The notes: generated by a model not told the origin, from the sequence alone. DNA of 64,000 nucleotides from Legionella longbeachae (GCF_004283175.1 NZ_RXNW01000010.1:62001-126000); one strand, 5' to 3'. Shown: positions 8,492 to 18,568, counted from the first letter of the stretch. Numbers and translations: made by a program.

Positions 8492-9673
8492 TTACTTATA
8501 AACAGGAACATATCCTTTTATTTGTTGCGCAAACTGTTTTAAAACTTCAAGGCCAGACTCTTCGGCCTGTCTACACCATTGCTGCAACGCATCAACTAAC
8601 TCTTTTTGAGTAGACGCTGTTTTTAGCCAAATGTTTTGTAATGATTCCTTGTAGGCATACACAACACGTAATTGCTCACGAGCCTCAAGCAAATTGGATA
8701 AACGAGCTTTCGCTTTCGTGGTCAACAAGCAATTTTCACGTCTCAAAAGGCTTCCAGCACGAGAGAATAGTTTTTTATCTTCCTTGCTTTCAACACTGTT
8801 ACTTTTCTCTTGTTTAAGAATTGGTCTAATCACACCTTTATAATAATTTGACATCACTTGGAAGCGATTGGAAACTACCGCTTTCACAGTATCTAAATCG
8901 ATCTGTAATTTACCTTCGTCCATAGCAAGTTTGGGTGGCAATTTTTTAACTTTAGCTAGACCTAAAAAGGAAAGAATACGAATATACATCCAACCTATAT
9001 CAAATTCCCACCACTTCACCGAAAACTTTGCTGAAGAAGCAAAAGTATGGTGATTGTTATGTAACTCTTCCCCGCCTATCCAAAAACCCCAGGGAAAAAT
9101 ATTTCTTGCTGCATCACGGCACTCAAAGTTTCTATATCCCCAATGATGCCCAATACCATTAATGACTCCGGCAGCAAAAAAAGGTATCCACATCATTTGA
9201 ATTGCCCAAATGGTAATTCCAGGCGCACCAAATAAAAACAAGTCCATTAGGAACATGAGCCAAATTCCCTTGGCAGAATGGCATGAATAAACCTTGCGCT
9301 CCAACCAATCTGTAGGGGTGCCGTGAGAATACTTGGCAACCATCCCTCTATCCTTACGTGCTGTGCGATAAAGCTCGGCTCCCTCCCAAAATACTTTTTT
9401 AATACCAAAAACTACAGGACTATGAGGATCTCCTTCTACATCTGCTGATGCATGGTGCTTACGATGGATAGCAACCCAATCTGCGGTTACCATTCCAGTA
9501 GTTAACCATAACCAACAACGAAAGAAATGACTGACAATAGGATGTAAAGTCAGAGCTCTATGTGTTTGATTCCGGTGAAGATACAACGTTACTGCTGCGA
9601 TAGTAATTTGCGTCATAATCAATGTCGCAACTACATATCCCCAAAAAGACAGGTTTAAATAACCAAAAACCAT
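8492..9673 (-). CDS. Acyl-CoA/acyl-lipid delta-9-type fatty acid desaturase
   Basis: Membrane di-iron desaturase (393 aa) that introduces a double bond into saturated acyl chains using oxygen and an electron donor, affecting membrane fluidity. The three histidine boxes are present: HRNQTH (about residue 33), HRKHH (about 70) and HNNHH (about 205), with hydrophobic segments around them. The C-terminal 120 residues are charged and helical, an extension beyond the catalytic core whose role I cannot assign. It is a single-gene unit with its own terminator. Confidence 0.88.
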   Translation of the reverse strand: MVFGYLNLSFWGYVVATLIMTQITIAAVTLYLHRNQTHRALTLHPIVSHFFRCWLWLTTGMVTADWVAIHRKHHASADVEGDPHSPVVFGIKKVFWEGAELYRTARKDRGMVAKYSHGTPTDWLERKVYSCHSAKGIWLMFLMDLFLFGAPGITIWAIQMMWIPFFAAGVINGIGHHWGYRNFECRDAARNIFPWGFWIGGEELHNNHHTFASSAKFSVKWWEFDIGWMYIRILSFLGLAKVKKLPPKLAMDEGKLQIDLDTVKAVVSNRFQVMSNYYKGVIRPILKQEKSNSVESKEDKKLFSRAGSLLRRENCLLTTKAKARLSNLLEAREQLRVVYAYKESLQNIWLKTASTQKELVDALQQWCRQAEESGLEVLKQFAQQIKGYVPVYK

Positions 9674-9858
9674 AATTACTCCACTTCAAATGCAAAACAT
9701 GCAAATTAAAAAAACTCATCCCTTAGTTGAAACTCAATAAAACTCAAACGTCCTTATATATTATATATGATACTAATAAAAACACAATTTTACGCTTTAC
9801 ATTGCAACATTTAATTAAGTAGCCGATAATTATAATAATTAAGTTTAGGAATAATGAT

Positions 9859-10110
9859 ATGAATGAGAAATTTCCATTTGCAAAAATATTTGAGACTCTA
9901 GTCCCTTTCGTTATAGCAGGGATGGCAATTGCATTGTTCTTAGGCCTGTTATTCATGTTCTCTTATGTTTTAATTTGGGGCGTTATCATCGGTGCCACCC
10001 TATGGGTCATAGCGACAATAAGGCAAATTTTATTTTCAAAATCTAAAACAACCACAGAAGTAGTCAAAAAAAGTGAAGGTAGAATTATAGAACATAATGA
10101 TAAGAAATAA
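9859..10110 (+). CDS. Small membrane protein upstream of mutM
   Basis: An 83-residue protein with two hydrophobic segments (about 15-38 and 40-58) and a Lys-rich hydrophilic tail (TTTEVVKKSEGRIIEHNDKK). An AGGA ribosome-binding site precedes the ATG. Its TAA shares one base with the mutM ATG (TAATG), so the two are translationally coupled. No family recognised; a role in repair is not implied by linkage alone. Confidence 0.7.
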   Translation: MNEKFPFAKIFETLVPFVIAGMAIALFLGLLFMFSYVLIWGVIIGATLWVIATIRQILFSKSKTTTEVVKKSEGRIIEHNDKK

Positions 10111-10934
10111 TGCCAGAATTACCCGAGGTTGAAACCACAAAAGAAGGAATTAAACTCCATCTGGAAGGACAAACAATTAGCAGGATATGCGTTCATAATC
10201 CGAGGCTTAGGATACCTGTTCCTGATCGTATAAATGAACTTTGCGCCGGTAAAAAAATTCTTGCGATTACTCGTAGAGCAAAATATATATTAATCCAACT
10301 ATCTCAAGGTCATCTTCTCATCCATTTGGGAATGTCAGGACACTTGAGAATGGTCGAATTGAGCAGCATTCCCCAAAAACATGATCATATTACGGTGGCT
10401 CTAAATAATAATCTTTTATTACGATTTTATGATCCTAGACGATTTGGATTATTTCTTTACATTGATAAGAATCCATATAAACACCCACTTCTTGCCCATT
10501 TAGGCAAAGAACCACTTTCAGAAGAATTTAATGGCCATTATTTATTCCAAAAAGGAAAAAATAAAAATAAACCGATTAAATCATTCATCATGGATAATAA
10601 GATTGTCGTAGGTGTAGGTAATATCTACGCGACAGAGAGTCTTTTTTTAGCTAAAATTCATCCCAGCACCCCCACGAAAATACTCTCTGAAGAGACCCAA
10701 CTCAAATTAGCCAAGCACATTAAAGAAGTGCTACAGCAAGCCATAGCATGTGGAGGCACCACTTTAAAAGATTTTTATTCTTTCGATGGCAAGCCCGGTT
10801 ATTTTAGCATCTCGCTTAAAGTATATGGGCGAAAAAATCAACCGTGTATGCAATGCCAGCATCCAATTGCATCAGTTATTCTTGGAGGACGTAATTCTAC
10901 TTTTTGTCCTAAATGTCAAAAGCAGGATCCCTAA
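10110..10934 (+). CDS. mutM: Formamidopyrimidine-DNA glycosylase MutM (Fpg)
   Basis: Bifunctional glycosylase/AP lyase that removes 8-oxoguanine and ring-opened purines from DNA. The 274-residue protein starts MPELPEVET, giving the catalytic Pro2 and Glu3; the conserved Lys (HLGMSGHLR region) and the H2TH segment near GVGNIYATE are present. The C-terminal zinc finger has CMQC and CPKC pairs. Length matches the family. Translation appears coupled to the small membrane protein gene upstream. Confidence 0.96.
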   Translation: MPELPEVETTKEGIKLHLEGQTISRICVHNPRLRIPVPDRINELCAGKKILAITRRAKYILIQLSQGHLLIHLGMSGHLRMVELSSIPQKHDHITVALNNNLLLRFYDPRRFGLFLYIDKNPYKHPLLAHLGKEPLSEEFNGHYLFQKGKNKNKPIKSFIMDNKIVVGVGNIYATESLFLAKIHPSTPTKILSEETQLKLAKHIKEVLQQAIACGGTTLKDFYSFDGKPGYFSISLKVYGRKNQPCMQCQHPIASVILGGRNSTFCPKCQKQDP

Positions 10935-10956
10935 CAACTAAATTAAAACTTCAGTT

Positions 10957-10980
10957 ACCATAGCCAAGTATGGTTTTCTA
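10957..10980 (+). terminator. Weak terminator after mutM
   Basis: A 6-bp inverted repeat (ACCATA, loop GCCAAG, TATGGT) followed by TTTCTATAAT, 22 bases past the mutM stop. Short stem, so only moderately convincing. Confidence 0.35.
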
Positions 10981-11055
10981 TAATAATAAAAAACGCTCTG
11001 GGCAATCCATTCAACTTGCGTTATATTAGCGCTAACTTTTTTTATAGCACCCATA

Positions 11056-11787
11056 ATGAAAATAAATCAATTTAGAACTGCCTGGGTTATTTGCGCTTTA
11101 ATGTTTTATACGGCAGTAACCAGCATTCGCTGTATCTTTAAGTATTTTCTTAGTACTTTAAACCGCCCATGGACAGACAAGGCACTACACCATTGGGTTG
11201 ATCAATTATTGAATGAAGTTCAAGTAGAATATAAAGTCGTTAATCCTTTCAATGTTCAACCACAGGCAGGAAAAGCGACTATTATTATGTGCAATCATTC
11301 AAGCGCCTACGATATCCCACTTGCTTTCAAGGCCTTTCCAAATCACTCCATTCGCATGCTTTCAAAAAAAGAGCTTGCCAAAATTCCCTTGATGGGCAAA
11401 GCAATGGCAGCAGCGGAGTTTCCTTTTATAGATAGAAAAAATAAATACCAGGCTATTAAGGATTTAGCTTTTGCCCAGCAACTCATGGAAAGCGGTATTA
11501 TCATGTGGATTGCTCCTGAAGGGACTCGCTCCAAAGACGGACAACTTGGCACTTTTAAAAAAGGAGGCTTTATCACTGCGGTTCAATCTAAAGCCACAAT
11601 TATTCCCATAGGAATCCGTGGAGCAAATAATATTCTACCCGCTCGAAGCTTTAATATTCATTTAAAGCAAAAGGCAGAAATACATATAGGCAAACCAATT
11701 GATGCGGCTCAGTTTACTTTAGAAAATAAAGATGTATTGATAAAACAAACTTTTAATGCCATCAAAGAATTGGTGGGAGAACGTTAA
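11056..11787 (+). CDS. plsC: 1-acyl-sn-glycerol-3-phosphate acyltransferase
   Basis: Inner-membrane enzyme that acylates lysophosphatidic acid to phosphatidic acid in phospholipid synthesis. The 243-residue protein has an N-terminal hydrophobic anchor, the catalytic HX4D motif NHSSAYD (about residue 80), and the substrate-binding motif EGTRSKDG (about 156). Its stop lies one base from the 3' end of the convergent HlyD-like gene. PlsC-family members also acylate other lipids, so the exact acceptor is inferred. Confidence 0.88.
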   Translation: MKINQFRTAWVICALMFYTAVTSIRCIFKYFLSTLNRPWTDKALHHWVDQLLNEVQVEYKVVNPFNVQPQAGKATIIMCNHSSAYDIPLAFKAFPNHSIRMLSKKELAKIPLMGKAMAAAEFPFIDRKNKYQAIKDLAFAQQLMESGIIMWIAPEGTRSKDGQLGTFKKGGFITAVQSKATIIPIGIRGANNILPARSFNIHLKQKAEIHIGKPIDAAQFTLENKDVLIKQTFNAIKELVGER

Positions 11788-11788
11788 T

Positions 11789-12820
11789 CTATTCCAGCTT
11801 AATTTTAACCGGCATGCCAAAAACCGCGTATTTTTTTTGTATCACCTTATTTGGTTTTATGATAGCAAGAAGCTTGTTCTCTCGGGTTGCTAAGGGATTA
11901 ATTTCTGATAATGGCGTTTTTTCAGCATAACTCGGTGTATTTACAATAAAACCGCTTATTTCCTCATTATCAGGAAATATAATATTTATTTTTTTTCCCT
12001 GATAAATATCTTCCGCATATTTAGGCTCAATAAAGGCTACGATGCGTAAATTCTTATCAGTAACTATGCTCATTAAATTTTGCCCTGCTGAAACAAACTC
12101 ATCTTGGTGAGTTGAAATATTCATTATCGTACCATTATCAGGGGAACGCAAAGCAAAATAGCGCATTTTAGTTTTGATTTGCTCAACTTCATTATCAATT
12201 TCTAATATTTTCCGTTTAAAATTTACTTCGATTAAAGTAGCTCGTTGCAAAGATAACTCTTCGATTTTTTGAGAGAGCTCTACATATGACCTTACAGCAG
12301 TTATATAGTTTTTTCTTGCTTCCTCTAATTGCAACTCAATTAGGTCACCATTTTTGGAATAATTTTTAAAGCGCTCATAAACTAATTTGCTGGTTTCGAT
12401 ATCCTGCTGACTGATATTTAAAGCTTGAGAAATTTGCTGGCTATTATTTTCAACCAAAGAGTTCATAAGCTCAATAATTCGCTTTTTTTCCACTTGCAAA
12501 TAGGCTAATTTTTCTTCGACAAGCGGTGATGCAAATTGCAAGAGCTTTTGGTTGGCAATTATTTTTTCACCCGTGCGTGCACTAAGTTTTTTTATATAGC
12601 CATTCTCTGGGGCTCTAATTGTCACCGTGTCATAGACTATTAAACCTGGAAATCGAATTAGGACATACTCAGTAAATAACTCATAAAATAAATAAAGCAA
12701 CGGGATACTTAAAAGCAAAACCAAAAGCACCCATCTTAGTTTAGGGGTCATTCTCGATCCACTCCCATACTTAACTGCTAATCCAGTTGGGGTGGTGTTT
12801 TTTTTCCACTTGATTCCCAT
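11789..12820 (-). CDS. HlyD/Alg44-like membrane-fusion protein of a glycan cassette
   Basis: A 343-residue periplasmic adaptor. A short basic cytoplasmic N-terminus is followed by one membrane helix (about 30-50), a biotinyl-lipoyl-like half motif (TVTIRAPENGYIKKL), a long coiled-coil hairpin about 95-215, the second half motif (FALRSPDNGTIMNIS) and a beta-barrel C-terminus (FGMPVKIKLE). This resembles the periplasmic part of Alg44 or HlyD. There is no PilZ domain, unlike Alg44. It is last of three genes, 15 bases after the glycosyltransferase, and probably links that synthase to the periplasm or outer membrane. No outer-membrane partner is adjacent. Confidence 0.8.
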   Translation of the reverse strand: MGIKWKKNTTPTGLAVKYGSGSRMTPKLRWVLLVLLLSIPLLYLFYELFTEYVLIRFPGLIVYDTVTIRAPENGYIKKLSARTGEKIIANQKLLQFASPLVEEKLAYLQVEKKRIIELMNSLVENNSQQISQALNISQQDIETSKLVYERFKNYSKNGDLIELQLEEARKNYITAVRSYVELSQKIEELSLQRATLIEVNFKRKILEIDNEVEQIKTKMRYFALRSPDNGTIMNISTHQDEFVSAGQNLMSIVTDKNLRIVAFIEPKYAEDIYQGKKINIIFPDNEEISGFIVNTPSYAEKTPLSEINPLATRENKLLAIIKPNKVIQKKYAVFGMPVKIKLE

Positions 12821-12835
12821 AATTCTCGCATTATA

Positions 12836-14164
12836 TTATTTGGTCTTTCTAATCACCCACCAAGGTGCCATAGATGAATCTCTATGTCCTTTAAACAATA
12901 TCTCATTTAAAATAAATAGCGCAGCACTAAATCTTAATAGTTGTTGATAAGCAGGCATTAAAAACAGCCATCCACTCATGTAGACATCTTGTTTTGGACG
13001 TTCGGAAACTAAAATTAGATACAATATATACATAAAGATTTGGGCTAAAAAATAGTATATATAGATAATTAATGAGACAGACAAAAGGATCGACACATTG
13101 AACTTAGCTAATAAAATTAGCGTATACAATAGAATAATAAAAGGAAGAGCAATCTGATAATACAGGCCATACCAAATAAAAAAAAGCATGCGGGTTGGCT
13201 TCAACATCCTGGTACTAAATTTTCGCCAATGACGTCTCACTAGAATATAATATAAATCACCATCCCACCGAAGACGTTGCTTCAATAATCTTCGTAATGT
13301 TATCGGCGCAGCAGTCCAGGCAACGGCAAGAGGCTCATGAACAATTTTCAAGTAAGGATATTTATTAATATAGGCATGGAGACGAAATGTTAAATCAAAA
13401 TCTTCTGCGCTACCATTTAACCAGCCGCCAATTTGTTTTAAAAATTTAGTTCTAAATACACCAAAAGCCCCTGATATATTATTTGTAACATTAAGTTCTG
13501 TTAATCCATAACGACCTAATTGAATGCCTATCATGTATTCAATTGCCTGGAGCCTTGTAAGCCAGGAGTCTTTAACATTTCTTACTCTAACTGCCCCAGA
13601 TACAGCGATAACATGAGGATCAATAAAGCGCGCAGCACTTTTTGCAATGGTCTGATTATCTATAGAAGTATCTGCATCCAGCATTATTAAGACATCTCCC
13701 TTAGCTAATTTTAACCCTAAATTCATAGAGCTCGCATGTCCCCCTCTTGATGACTTTTCGATTACGGTAATGGTCCGGCTGGGAGGAGTCTGATAAGTCA
13801 TTGCAAGTTGTCTCGCATAATGAACCGTTTTTTTGTTAATCTGGGCATTGTCAATAATTATGAGTGTTTGAATGTTTCCTGAATAAATTTGTTCGGCTAT
13901 GGCACGAACAGTGATAAGTACCTCCTCGAACGTTTCGTTATAACACGTGATTACAACAGTTACAAAAGGAGCATAAGTCTTTATTGTTGCGGGTGAGTTA
14001 TATTCTTTTAACCACGCCTTGATGCTATATAGACAAATTAAAACGTAATAGGGCATTTCTAAAATGACCACAAAAGGAAAAAAAATTAACAAAAAACTGG
14101 TCATATTTCCTGAGCTAAATAAATAAGCCAGGTAAAAATAGATCTGATTGCATAAGTCAATCAT
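12836..14164 (-). CDS. Processive family 2 glycosyltransferase (polysaccharide synthase)
   Basis: A 442-residue integral-membrane GT2 enzyme of the cellulose/alginate/chitin synthase type, expected to polymerise a nucleotide sugar and extrude the chain. It has N-terminal membrane helices, then the cytoplasmic catalytic domain with IIIDN, the metal-binding DAD (LMLDADTS), the catalytic GSAEDFD and an intact QRLRW (Q-x-x-R-W), then several C-terminal helices. There is no PilZ domain. Its ATG overlaps the stop of the zinc-ribbon/GGDEF gene (ATGA). The polymer made cannot be told from sequence. Confidence 0.85.
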   Translation of the reverse strand: MIDLCNQIYFYLAYLFSSGNMTSFLLIFFPFVVILEMPYYVLICLYSIKAWLKEYNSPATIKTYAPFVTVVITCYNETFEEVLITVRAIAEQIYSGNIQTLIIIDNAQINKKTVHYARQLAMTYQTPPSRTITVIEKSSRGGHASSMNLGLKLAKGDVLIMLDADTSIDNQTIAKSAARFIDPHVIAVSGAVRVRNVKDSWLTRLQAIEYMIGIQLGRYGLTELNVTNNISGAFGVFRTKFLKQIGGWLNGSAEDFDLTFRLHAYINKYPYLKIVHEPLAVAWTAAPITLRRLLKQRLRWDGDLYYILVRRHWRKFSTRMLKPTRMLFFIWYGLYYQIALPFIILLYTLILLAKFNVSILLSVSLIIYIYYFLAQIFMYILYLILVSERPKQDVYMSGWLFLMPAYQQLLRFSAALFILNEILFKGHRDSSMAPWWVIRKTK

Positions 14165-15555
14165 AATTTTTTTAACTCGCTATTGTAGAGTTCATTAAGC
14201 ACGAGATCTTTACTTATATTTTTTTCCAAAAGTTCACTGGAATGCATCATTGTTAGGTTAATCTTTATATTAAGATTTCCAACCTGCTGTTTTTGGGTAA
14301 ATGATTGAATTCGCTCCAAAAGAGTGATGCAATTTTGAGCTGGAGTCATCGGTAGAAGAAACACCAGCACGTTATCGTCCCTGGCAATTAAATCACTATC
14401 TCGTAAAAGAACACGTATCCGCTCAAAAAACTCCAGGGTCAATTGTTCGGTTTTTAACATTCCATAGGTAGCGACCAACTCATCTTCATTGGTAATACTT
14501 AAAGAGATCAAACTAAAGTGTAGTGCAGCGTGTCGTCTCGCTAGCAATAATTGCCATGTTAATATCAACATAAAAACGCTGAGCTCAGTGAGCTTAAGAA
14601 ATTGTTCCGCTTCTACCATTATTTCTTTATCAACGCCTTGAGCAATCGCTTGACCTCTAGAAGCAAGTGTATATTCGTAAAGTTTACGTGATTCTAAATT
14701 TTCAGGTGGTGTTAATTTTGAACAGACCATACACAATGCCTTAACGTTCTCCTCAAAAAAACAAGATTTGCATGTTTCGCAAATTTTATCTTCCATTGGT
14801 TTATCATAGTCAATGCCAATATGGCGTAATGTACTTTGACAGCGAATGCAAGTAAGGGCATGTCCATGCAAAAAATCAGATAAAGGTGCAATATTACCGC
14901 ACGTAAAACAATGAACGAATGACTTGGTGGTGATGTTGCTGGACTCACAGTTAGGGCAACAATTTTTAAAATTGAGTAACCCGGAATAGCAATGCGGACA
15001 GGATTGAATTTCATCAACTATTTGATGATGCACAAGTAGCTTGCGTGACTCCATATTTTCGAGTATGCGCCAACTATCGGTTGAATTATCTTGAAAATTA
15101 AATGCAGCCAGCAATGGATAGTAGAAACCTGCAGGATTATGGTAGTTTAGTTTACAACTAATAACAAAATCATTGCGGACGTAAGCATAATAAATGAGTA
15201 GACTCTCAAACTCGTCAATATTCGTTATATACTCATTTATTGAAATAATTTTTTCCTGAATTTTTAAGGCAATGTCCAATGAGTCGTCGTTAAATATGCC
15301 ATCAATAATTTGATTTAAGAAGGGATCCTCTTTACCCAAATAAAAAATAGGTATTAGCTCATAATTGGTTTTTTGCCTGACCTTAGTAATCAGTGAATAG
15401 TCAAAAGATTCATCATTGCTATTAAACACAACAAAAGAGCATCCCGACTGGGGCAATTGCTCAATGTTAGCAATAGTCTCAATCGGTTTATCTATGATAG
15501 TATCAGATAGATTTTGGCTGATAAAATAGCCTACAAGCCGCTCGTACATGAACAA
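14161..15555 (-). CDS. Zinc-ribbon (TackOD1-like) protein with degenerate GGDEF domain
   Basis: A 464-residue soluble protein. Residues 1-130 look like a receiver-type alpha/beta domain (FVVFNSND, ELIPIFYL). Residues 185-280 carry many paired cysteines (C186/C189, C200/C203, C216/C219, C236/C239, C259/C262/C265, C275/C278), a multi-zinc module I believe is the TackOD1 output domain. Residues 330-440 follow a GGDEF fold, but the signature is DDNVL at 393-397, so cyclase activity is not expected. First gene of the cassette, translationally coupled to the glycosyltransferase. Inferred role: a nucleotide- or redox-responsive regulator of the synthase. The TackOD1 name rests on memory of the family. 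Confidence 0.7.
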   Translation of the reverse strand: MFMYERLVGYFISQNLSDTIIDKPIETIANIEQLPQSGCSFVVFNSNDESFDYSLITKVRQKTNYELIPIFYLGKEDPFLNQIIDGIFNDDSLDIALKIQEKIISINEYITNIDEFESLLIYYAYVRNDFVISCKLNYHNPAGFYYPLLAAFNFQDNSTDSWRILENMESRKLLVHHQIVDEIQSCPHCYSGLLNFKNCCPNCESSNITTKSFVHCFTCGNIAPLSDFLHGHALTCIRCQSTLRHIGIDYDKPMEDKICETCKSCFFEENVKALCMVCSKLTPPENLESRKLYEYTLASRGQAIAQGVDKEIMVEAEQFLKLTELSVFMLILTWQLLLARRHAALHFSLISLSITNEDELVATYGMLKTEQLTLEFFERIRVLLRDSDLIARDDNVLVFLLPMTPAQNCITLLERIQSFTQKQQVGNLNIKINLTMMHSSELLEKNISKDLVLNELYNSELKKL

Positions 15556-15654
15556 TATTCCCTTTCTAAAAATTTAGAGCAAAAGCAAATGTCATTATTG
15601 ATCTCGAAGACAGCAATTAGGGTTATAAACCTTCTTAATGACAACTTTAAACCC

Positions 15655-17412
15655 CTAGTATTTTACCCCATATCCTCTTTGTTGCTTGACAATTGATGCA
15701 GCCAAACCCATATTTCTTGGATCGGATGCGGCTGTTAATATATTAGCTTTTTTATCCCACGTAATTGTTTGCATATCACCATAATATTGTCCTAATGGCA
15801 TCAAATGATATCCCATAATTTTTAGTCCTTCCTGGATTGGTGGTGGAAATGTATCCGGTTCAAACTGTAACAAATCAGGTAAATACTGATGATGAAAACG
15901 CATGGCGGAAACCATGCTGATTGCTCCATAAGCGTCATTAAATACTAAAGCGGCAATTAACACCATAGTAGGGATTCGACTGCCTCCTGGTGTGCCTAAA
16001 ATCGCAACTCGTTCCGGTTGTTCAAGAAAAGTAGGAGTCATGCTTGAAAGAGGTCTTTTACCAGGTTCAATGGAATTTTTATCTGCACCTACAATACCAA
16101 AAACATTTTCTTCACCAATTTTGCTGGAAAAATCATCCATTTCATCATTCAATAGAACACCAGTTCCATCGGCAACAACGCTAGAGCCAAAAATATAATT
16201 TATGGTCATCGTTGCAGCAACACGATTTCCTTCTGCATCAATAATCGAGATATGTGTTGTATTTGTAGAGTTGGGCGAATTAGTTGTCGATTTTTTTGTT
16301 TGACTTTGTAAAAGTGAACTCGCAGTAGCTTTATCTGGTGAAATTAGGGTGCTCAGTTGCTTACCATTTTCTGCAGATATTAATTTCTGTACAGGAATAG
16401 TCACAAAATCAGGATCCCCTAAAAAAGCCTCCCGTTGCCAATAGGCAAGTCGCATAGATTCAACCAAATAGTGTACCCATTGCACCTTAGACAATGAAGC
16501 AAGCGAATAGTGAGACAATATATTCAACATTGTTAATAAAGCAATTCCACCTGCCGAAGGCGGTGGTGCCGTAATAATAAGCATATTGTGGTACGCCCCG
16601 ATTAAAGGCTCTCTGACCTTAATCCGATATTGCGCTAAATCAGCCAATGTCCAAATACCCCCAGCTGCATTAACACCTTTAACTAGTTGTTCTGCCACTT
16701 GACCCGAATAAAAACCTTGTTCCCCCTTTATAGCAATTAATTTTAATGTTTTCGCCAGATCCTTTTGTACCAAGCGCTCGCCGATTGAATAAGGCCTGCC
16801 ATCTTTTAGAAAAATTGCAGCGGTAGCCGGATATTTTTTAATTTGCTCCAATCTATCTTCATTTTTCAAGAAAGTATAAAGCTGTTTATCTACTGTAAAA
16901 CCTTCCTCTGCCAATTTAATAGCCGGGGCGAGCGTTTTTTCCAAAGGCAATCGCCCATAGTGTTTTGCAATATATGCTAAAGCGGCTGGCTCACCGGGAA
17001 TTGCTGCGGCCAATCCTCCATTGAGAGATAAACCTGGGACTACACTACCATCTGGTGCCAAATACATGTCCTTTTTAGCAGCCATAGGTGCTGTTTCACG
17101 GGCATCAATAAAGATATTTTTATGTTGTTCTGCTAGGTGCAACAGCCAAAATCCGCCTCCTCCCAGACCAGAATGATAAGGTTCAACTACACCTAAAACT
17201 GCAGATACAGCTACAGCGGCATCAAAAGCATTCCCTCCCTGAGCTAAAATTTCCAGTCCTGCATTTGTAGCTAATGGATGAGCACTCGCCACCGCATAAC
17301 CAGGAGGTCTTGCATCAGATTGCATAGCAAAACCATTTGTAGTGGCAAAAAATAAATTAGCACAAAGTACAAGACAAATGCCTTTATAAATTTTACGTAG
17401 CTTGGTTTTCAT
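15655..17412 (-). CDS. ggt: Gamma-glutamyltranspeptidase
   Basis: Periplasmic enzyme that hydrolyses glutathione and other gamma-glutamyl compounds or transfers the glutamyl group. The 585-residue precursor has a Lys-rich signal peptide (about 1-30, ending near NGFAMQ). The autoprocessing site lies in [12 protein letters not shown], where cleavage before the first Thr of TTH creates the N-terminal nucleophile of the small subunit. Other family motifs: [22 protein letters not shown]. Its start overlaps the end of coaD by 20 bases, suggesting co-transcription. Confidence 0.95.
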   Translation of the reverse strand: MKTKLRKIYKGICLVLCANLFFATTNGFAMQSDARPPGYAVASAHPLATNAGLEILAQGGNAFDAAVAVSAVLGVVEPYHSGLGGGGFWLLHLAEQHKNIFIDARETAPMAAKKDMYLAPDGSVVPGLSLNGGLAAAIPGEPAALAYIAKHYGRLPLEKTLAPAIKLAEEGFTVDKQLYTFLKNEDRLEQIKKYPATAAIFLKDGRPYSIGERLVQKDLAKTLKLIAIKGEQGFYSGQVAEQLVKGVNAAGGIWTLADLAQYRIKVREPLIGAYHNMLIITAPPPSAGGIALLTMLNILSHYSLASLSKVQWVHYLVESMRLAYWQREAFLGDPDFVTIPVQKLISAENGKQLSTLISPDKATASSLLQSQTKKSTTNSPNSTNTTHISIIDAEGNRVAATMTINYIFGSSVVADGTGVLLNDEMDDFSSKIGEENVFGIVGADKNSIEPGKRPLSSMTPTFLEQPERVAILGTPGGSRIPTMVLIAALVFNDAYGAISMVSAMRFHHQYLPDLLQFEPDTFPPPIQEGLKIMGYHLMPLGQYYGDMQTITWDKKANILTAASDPRNMGLAASIVKQQRGYGVKY

Positions 17413-17887
17413 TTTGTCTCTTTTTTAATTCTCTTACAACACAAGCAGGAACAAACTGAGAAATATCTCCATCTAAAAATGCGATTTCCCGCACCAGAGT
17501 AGAAGAAATAAACATTAAGTTTTCTGATGGGGTTAAAAAGATAGTTTCTATTTTTTTTGATAACTTTCGATTCATTCCTGCCAATTGAAATTCATATTCA
17601 AAATCGGACACCGCTCGTAACCCCCGCAAGATAATTCCGGCATTTTGCTCTAATACAAAATCAATTAATAAGTTCTCAAAACCTAGAACACAAACCCCTG
17701 GTAAGTGTGCAAGAGACTCTTTCAACAGATTAATTCTTGTCTCCATCGGTAAAAAAGGACGTTTTGCCCTATTGCTTGCTACTCCCACAACAATTTCAGG
17801 GAAAATTTTAGCTGCTCGGGTGATAATATCAACATGTCCATTCGTAACAGGATCAAATGTGCCGGGATAAATTGCTTTTAATTTCAT
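17393..17887 (-). CDS. coaD: Phosphopantetheine adenylyltransferase CoaD
   Basis: Transfers AMP from ATP to 4'-phosphopantetheine, the penultimate step of coenzyme A synthesis. The nucleotidyltransferase motif [10 protein letters not shown] and the C-terminal [10 protein letters not shown] stretch are present, and the length (164 aa from MKLKAIYPG) matches the family. An ATG one codon upstream and another seven codons upstream are alternatives; none has a strong ribosome-binding site. The ggt gene begins inside its 3' end. Confidence 0.95.
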   Translation of the reverse strand: MKLKAIYPGTFDPVTNGHVDIITRAAKIFPEIVVGVASNRAKRPFLPMETRINLLKESLAHLPGVCVLGFENLLIDFVLEQNAGIILRGLRAVSDFEYEFQLAGMNRKLSKKIETIFLTPSENLMFISSTLVREIAFLDGDISQFVPACVVRELKKRQNENQAT

Positions 17888-17968
17888 CATGGTTAAGACT
17901 AATTGCATATAGCAACAGTCTAGCGTATTGTTAATTGAAAAACTACAAAAAAGGACTTGAGGTGATCA

Positions 17969-18568
17969 ATGAATAATTTAACAAAATTAGCAATAATTCC
18001 TGTTTGTCTCTTAACCGCCTGTGCTCCTCCTCGACCAGCAGCTGAATTACCTGAAAATAAGGTCATGCCTGTTGAGCAACGCAAAGAAAAAACCGAAACG
18101 ATTTCATCATGGGAAATTCGTGGTGCTATGGCAGCTAAAAGCAAATCTAAAGGATGGTCTGCAACCATGAATTGGGTTCAAAATGGCCCCAATACTTATC
18201 AAATTCGTTTAATGGGTCCTTTAGGAGGAGGAACAGTACTGATCGATAAAAAAGGGAGTACAATTACCTTCCAAGATGGCCCCAAAAAAATTACCTCTCA
18301 CAATGCTGACGAATTACTTGCACAACAAACTGGTATTAAACTACCTGTAAATAATCTTTATTATTGGGTTAGGGGATTACCTGCCCCTGGTTCAGTTGCA
18401 GCAGAACATAGAGATCAATATAACCATCTTACCCAATTAAAACAAAGTGGATATACAATTAATTTTGCTAAATACACTTCAGTCAAAGGCACGGATCTTC
18501 CAAGTATGATTCATTTACAAGGAAATGGAGTAATGGTTAAAGTAGTCATTCAAAACTGGACAGTATAA
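17969..18568 (+). CDS. lolB: Outer-membrane lipoprotein insertion protein LolB
   Basis: Outer-membrane lipoprotein that accepts lipoproteins from LolA and inserts them into the outer membrane. The 199-residue precursor has a short lipoprotein signal with lipobox LTAC (Cys about residue 17), then the LolB beta-barrel-like domain starting SWEIRGAMAAKSKSKGWSA. GAGGTGA lies just upstream of the ATG. The gene is divergent from coaD; lolB near coenzyme, prs and tRNA genes is common in gammaproteobacteria. Confidence 0.9.
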   Translation: MNNLTKLAIIPVCLLTACAPPRPAAELPENKVMPVEQRKEKTETISSWEIRGAMAAKSKSKGWSATMNWVQNGPNTYQIRLMGPLGGGTVLIDKKGSTITFQDGPKKITSHNADELLAQQTGIKLPVNNLYYWVRGLPAPGSVAAEHRDQYNHLTQLKQSGYTINFAKYTSVKGTDLPSMIHLQGNGVMVKVVIQNWTV

